Source: Eucalyptus grandis
Taxonomy: Eukaryota > Streptophyta > Magnoliopsida > Myrtales > Myrtaceae
DNA: 64,000 bases
NCBI RefSeq assembly: GCF_016545825.1
Contig: NC_052615.1
Span: 30,997,088 to 31,061,087, forward strand
Reading direction: 5' to 3'
In this document: positions 61,232-64,000 of the stretch, piece by piece
How positions within the stretch are numbered: the stretch's first letter is position 1
Layout: the number at the start of each line of letters is the position of its first letter
The notes under the pieces: model-generated
The model's input: the letters and a program-made list of their open reading frames with translations, nothing else
Told to the model about the DNA's origin: nothing
Databases searched by the model: none
Position numbers and translations under genes: made by a program

Positions 61232-62344
61232 TTAGTCCAAGTTGGTGGACGTGTGGCTCGTCCTAACGTGCGGGATGAATATCGTCGAAGATGGTTGGTT
61301 TGCTAGAGGCTCCATAGGAGATGACTGAGTCATTGGAGGTTCCACAGAGATGATTCTAAAGAAGGTCCTGTATATAAGTGCTTGATCCAAGTCCGTTGCT
61401 AAAGGTGTTGGTGCCATAGGATATAGAACATATCCCGGATCATGGGTAGACTCTTCGATATGATGAGCAAGAGAATGTCCCGCTCTATCTTCGCTTGATT
61501 CCTGGGCAGCAAAAGGAAAAGAGTCTTCGTGGAATTGAACATCTCTACTAACAAAAAAATCACCTGTAGATGGATCAAACATGCGGTACCCTTTCTGTAG
61601 GGTAGGATACCCCATGAATATGCACTGACGAGCTCGTGGACCCATCTTATCCTTAGGTTCCACTATAGAAGCATAGCACAGGCACCCAAAAATCCTTAGA
61701 TGACGAAGATCTGGTTTCTTCCCAAAAAGAAGTTCGAAAGGACTTCGACCGTTAAGAATCTTGGTCGGCATACGGTTGATCAAATATGCTGCAGTTAAAA
61801 TACAATCTCCCCAAAAAATATCCGAATAGAAGCCTGGAACTTTAAAGACCGGGCAACTTCCAACAAGTGACGGTGCTTCCTTTCCACTATTCCATTTTGT
61901 TGTGGTGTGTAAGTACATGAACTCTCATGTAGAATCCCTTGGGATGATAATAAAGCCGTGCATTCATAATTAAAAATTCTTTTCCATTGTCTGTTCGAAT
62001 TTTTGGACAGTTTTCCGAATTGAGTCTTTGACAAGGAAATGAATGTTCTTAAGTGTGACACGACTTGACTTTTGGATTGCATGAGAAAATCCATGTGGCC
62101 CTTGAATGATCATCCACAATGGTAAGAAAGAATCGAGAACCATCATTATTTAGAGTATGGTATGGTCCCCATATATCAATATGAAGTAAAGAAAAAACAT
62201 CAGCTGCACGATTATTATTGGAAAGGAGGTACGCGATTGCTTTGCAAGGGGGCAAATGTGACATTGAGAATAGGGAAATAAAGAACTATGACCCATTCTA
62301 GAATGAAAAATGAAATTTTTATCATTGGTAGTCGAATTACACAA
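61232..62344 (-). pseudogene. Copia GAG-pre-integrase and integrase, frameshifted
   Basis: In gene order: a zinc-binding CHICPLAKQSR motif (about 62250), HIDIWGPY and VDDHSRATW carrying the first two catalytic Asp, then [15 protein letters not shown] with the catalytic Glu (about 61870). The C-terminal part follows: [35 protein letters not shown] and [11 protein letters not shown]. Two frame changes separate these pieces. The longest intact piece is 228 codons (61232-61918). Confidence 0.9.
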
Positions 62345-62416
62345 TGATTGCTTATTACAAAGAAATTGATCTAGATGCTTGGCTGAACTTCTCCAGAAAA
62401 ATAATCCTTCGATAGA

Positions 62417-63927
62417 TTACCCCATCCCATCGGTTTCCCGGTCGAAAGGGCTGAAATTGACAACTATCGCATTGAAGGAAACTTGACATGAATTTTCCTT
62501 ACGGGCTCTAGACACGAGATATAAGATTGAATTGGAACTCGAAATATATAGGACATTTGTGAGAACAATTTGAGAACTAAGATTAACTTGTCCCGTTAGA
62601 GTGACGTGAGTAACGTTGCCGTTTGGCAATTGTACTACAATAGGGCTATCTAGTTCTTTATTAATGGCAGTAAATAATTTCTTCTCACATGCAATATGAT
62701 CACGGCTCCGAATCAACAATCCAAGTATTTCTCGATATATTGTTTATCGACATGGAGAAATACACGTAAAACTGCTCCCTCTCTTTGGAACTTCTAATTT
62801 TTTGGTGCATCAACTGCTCATATTCACCATGAGTGATGAGTTGATTCGCATCAGTCTGTCCTGTGATCTGATATGCCGCTGCTGATATCTCCTTACCCCT
62901 TTTTTCGCTAGGTTTGCCATGCAACTTCCAGCAATTTTCAACAGTGTGATGGGGTCGCTTGCAAAATTCACAATACAATTTTCCCTTATTTTTGAACTCG
63001 GCCCATAGGAATTAGGCCCATAGGAGTTCGGCCCATGAGAATTCTGCCCATTCGAATTGGACCGGGAAGAATTCGGCCCATAATTTCTCGTGAAATTCCC
63101 GCCGTTGGATCCTTTAATGATAGTGAAATCTCCACCGTCCAGATCGAGGAGTTGCGCGCCCATCGTGAGCCGTCCGATCTAGACGCGCGATCGTGGCCGT
63201 CCGAAGAAGTCCCTTTAAAAGGCTTATGTTCGACCGCAAACCCTAGCGCCGCATCTCCTCTCTTCTCTAGGGTTCGCGAACCCCTTTCGATCCTTGCGGC
63301 CAGGGCTAGGGTTTCTGCCCTTTCCCTTCGGTTGAGGCGAGCCTTTGGCTTTCCTCTTGCACGACAAGCTAGAATATACGGCCAATCGAAGGCGCAGGCT
63401 CCATGGCAAGTATCTCGTGACTGAAATGGAGGTAAGATTCGTTAAGAATGAGTAGAAAGCGAGTCGCCTTCTCTCTCGTCTTTTATCGCCTTGTGTTGTT
63501 GGATAGTGGTTTCGGGCCCATCGAGTTTCTCTTCCGCTGCCTCCCGCTCATTCCCGAGGGCTGAAAGTTTGTTGAAGCACGTCGTCACGAGCGTGTTTCC
63601 TTGCTTCGGTTCGGAAAGTGCTTGATGTAGTGAGAAAATCCTCGCCCGATCCGGTTTTCCATACATCTCGCGTATATTGTCCCAAAAAAAAACTTTTGAA
63701 TCCTCTGTGGGAGGCAATCCGGCAGCTATTTACGGGTTTATACAATTTCCTATCCATGTCCCGACTAACTTACACTTTTTCCATTGTCGCCCTAATTTCT
63801 CATCAATTGGGATCGGAATGGTGCCGTCGATGAATCCCTCCTTATCTTTTGTTATGAGGGCTCGACGGAAGTCACGCGCCCAATTTGAGTAATTCTCCGC
63901 CTGTGAGGGGTTGTTGATGAGCTTCAA
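62417..63927 (-). pseudogene. Copia gag and protease region, frameshifted, incomplete at 5' end
   Basis: From the right edge: SNWARDFRRALITKDK...FIDGTIPIP (gag start, 63730-63927), LHQALSEPKQGNTLVTTCFNKL (63442-63717), an Asn/Gly/Pro-rich linker (about 62990-63100), the CCHC knuckle CEFCKRPHHTVENC (about 62930-62975) and a region with WIVDSEP, the position of the protease DSGA motif but with Glu-Pro instead. Several stops and frameshifts are present. The retroviral-type Asp-protease is therefore probably dead even in this stretch. Confidence 0.85.
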
Positions 63928-64000
63928 CTCCGGGCCGTCGGCGTTGGAGACATACGTGCGTCGCCGGGTTCCGGGCGACCCATGGCGCGCAAAGGAAAAG

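Larger units (their letters stand above)
59383..64000 (-). mobile_element. Degenerate Ty1/copia LTR retrotransposon, 5' end beyond right edge
   Basis: Read on the minus strand the order is gag, (protease), integrase, reverse transcriptase, RNase H, polypurine tract, 3' LTR. Integrase before RT identifies Ty1/copia. The polypurine tract GCTTGAGGGGGAG abuts the LTR. The 5' LTR, primer-binding site and start of gag lie right of 64000. Frameshifts and stops break the polyprotein in every domain, so the copy is not autonomous. Confidence 0.9.

Noticed and set aside
1..64000. CRISPR arrays, operons, rRNA or intact tRNA genes
   Set aside because: None seen. tRNA-like signals are confined to the SINEs, and all gene structure is eukaryotic.

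Overview
This is plant nuclear DNA. It has intron-rich genes with GT-AG splice sites, AT-rich intergenic DNA, (CT)n/(GA)n-rich 5' leaders, SINEs, long-TIR DNA transposons and a Ty1/copia retrotransposon. Gene content points to a eudicot. The species cannot be fixed from sequence alone; a woody rosid such as Myrtaceae is only an impression.

Layout. (1) At the left edge, minus strand, are the first two coding exons of a PEPRK/CDPK-related Ser/Thr kinase (721-1713). (2) From 2.6 to 15.1 kb there is no convincing gene. This stretch holds microsatellites, TIR elements, a SINE with target-site duplication (9969-10177) and a diverged tandem duplication (about 12.03-13.02 kb). (3) From 15.1 to 34.6 kb lies NRPD1, the largest subunit of RNA polymerase IV. 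It is reconstructed here from 18 coding exons (1,473 aa) with a non-coding leader and one GC-AG intron. (4) From 38.8 to 48.2 kb lies an SPX-MFS vacuolar phosphate transporter of the PHT5/VPT family (10 coding exons, 698 aa). (5) From 48.5 to 53.2 kb is a nest of DNA transposons and duplications, including a Pack-MULE-like element carrying a broken F-box gene fragment. (6) At 53.84-53.96 kb is a MIR399 hairpin. Upstream of it are TATA boxes and three matches to the PHR1-binding P1BS motif. (7) From 54.4 to 59.3 kb there are a recent tandem duplication, a MITE-like element and an Au-like SINE. (8) From 59.38 kb to the right edge is a degenerate Ty1/copia element on the minus strand.

The most interesting feature is the same-strand trio NRPD1 - PHT5 - MIR399. 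In Arabidopsis, as I recall the locus numbering, NRPD1 is AT1G63020, PHT5;1 is AT1G63010 and MIR399B is AT1G63005, so this looks like conserved microsynteny. Two of the three act in phosphate homeostasis: PHT5 loads phosphate into the vacuole, and miR399 represses PHO2 under starvation. The third makes the precursors for 24-nt siRNAs that silence transposons, which are abundant around it.
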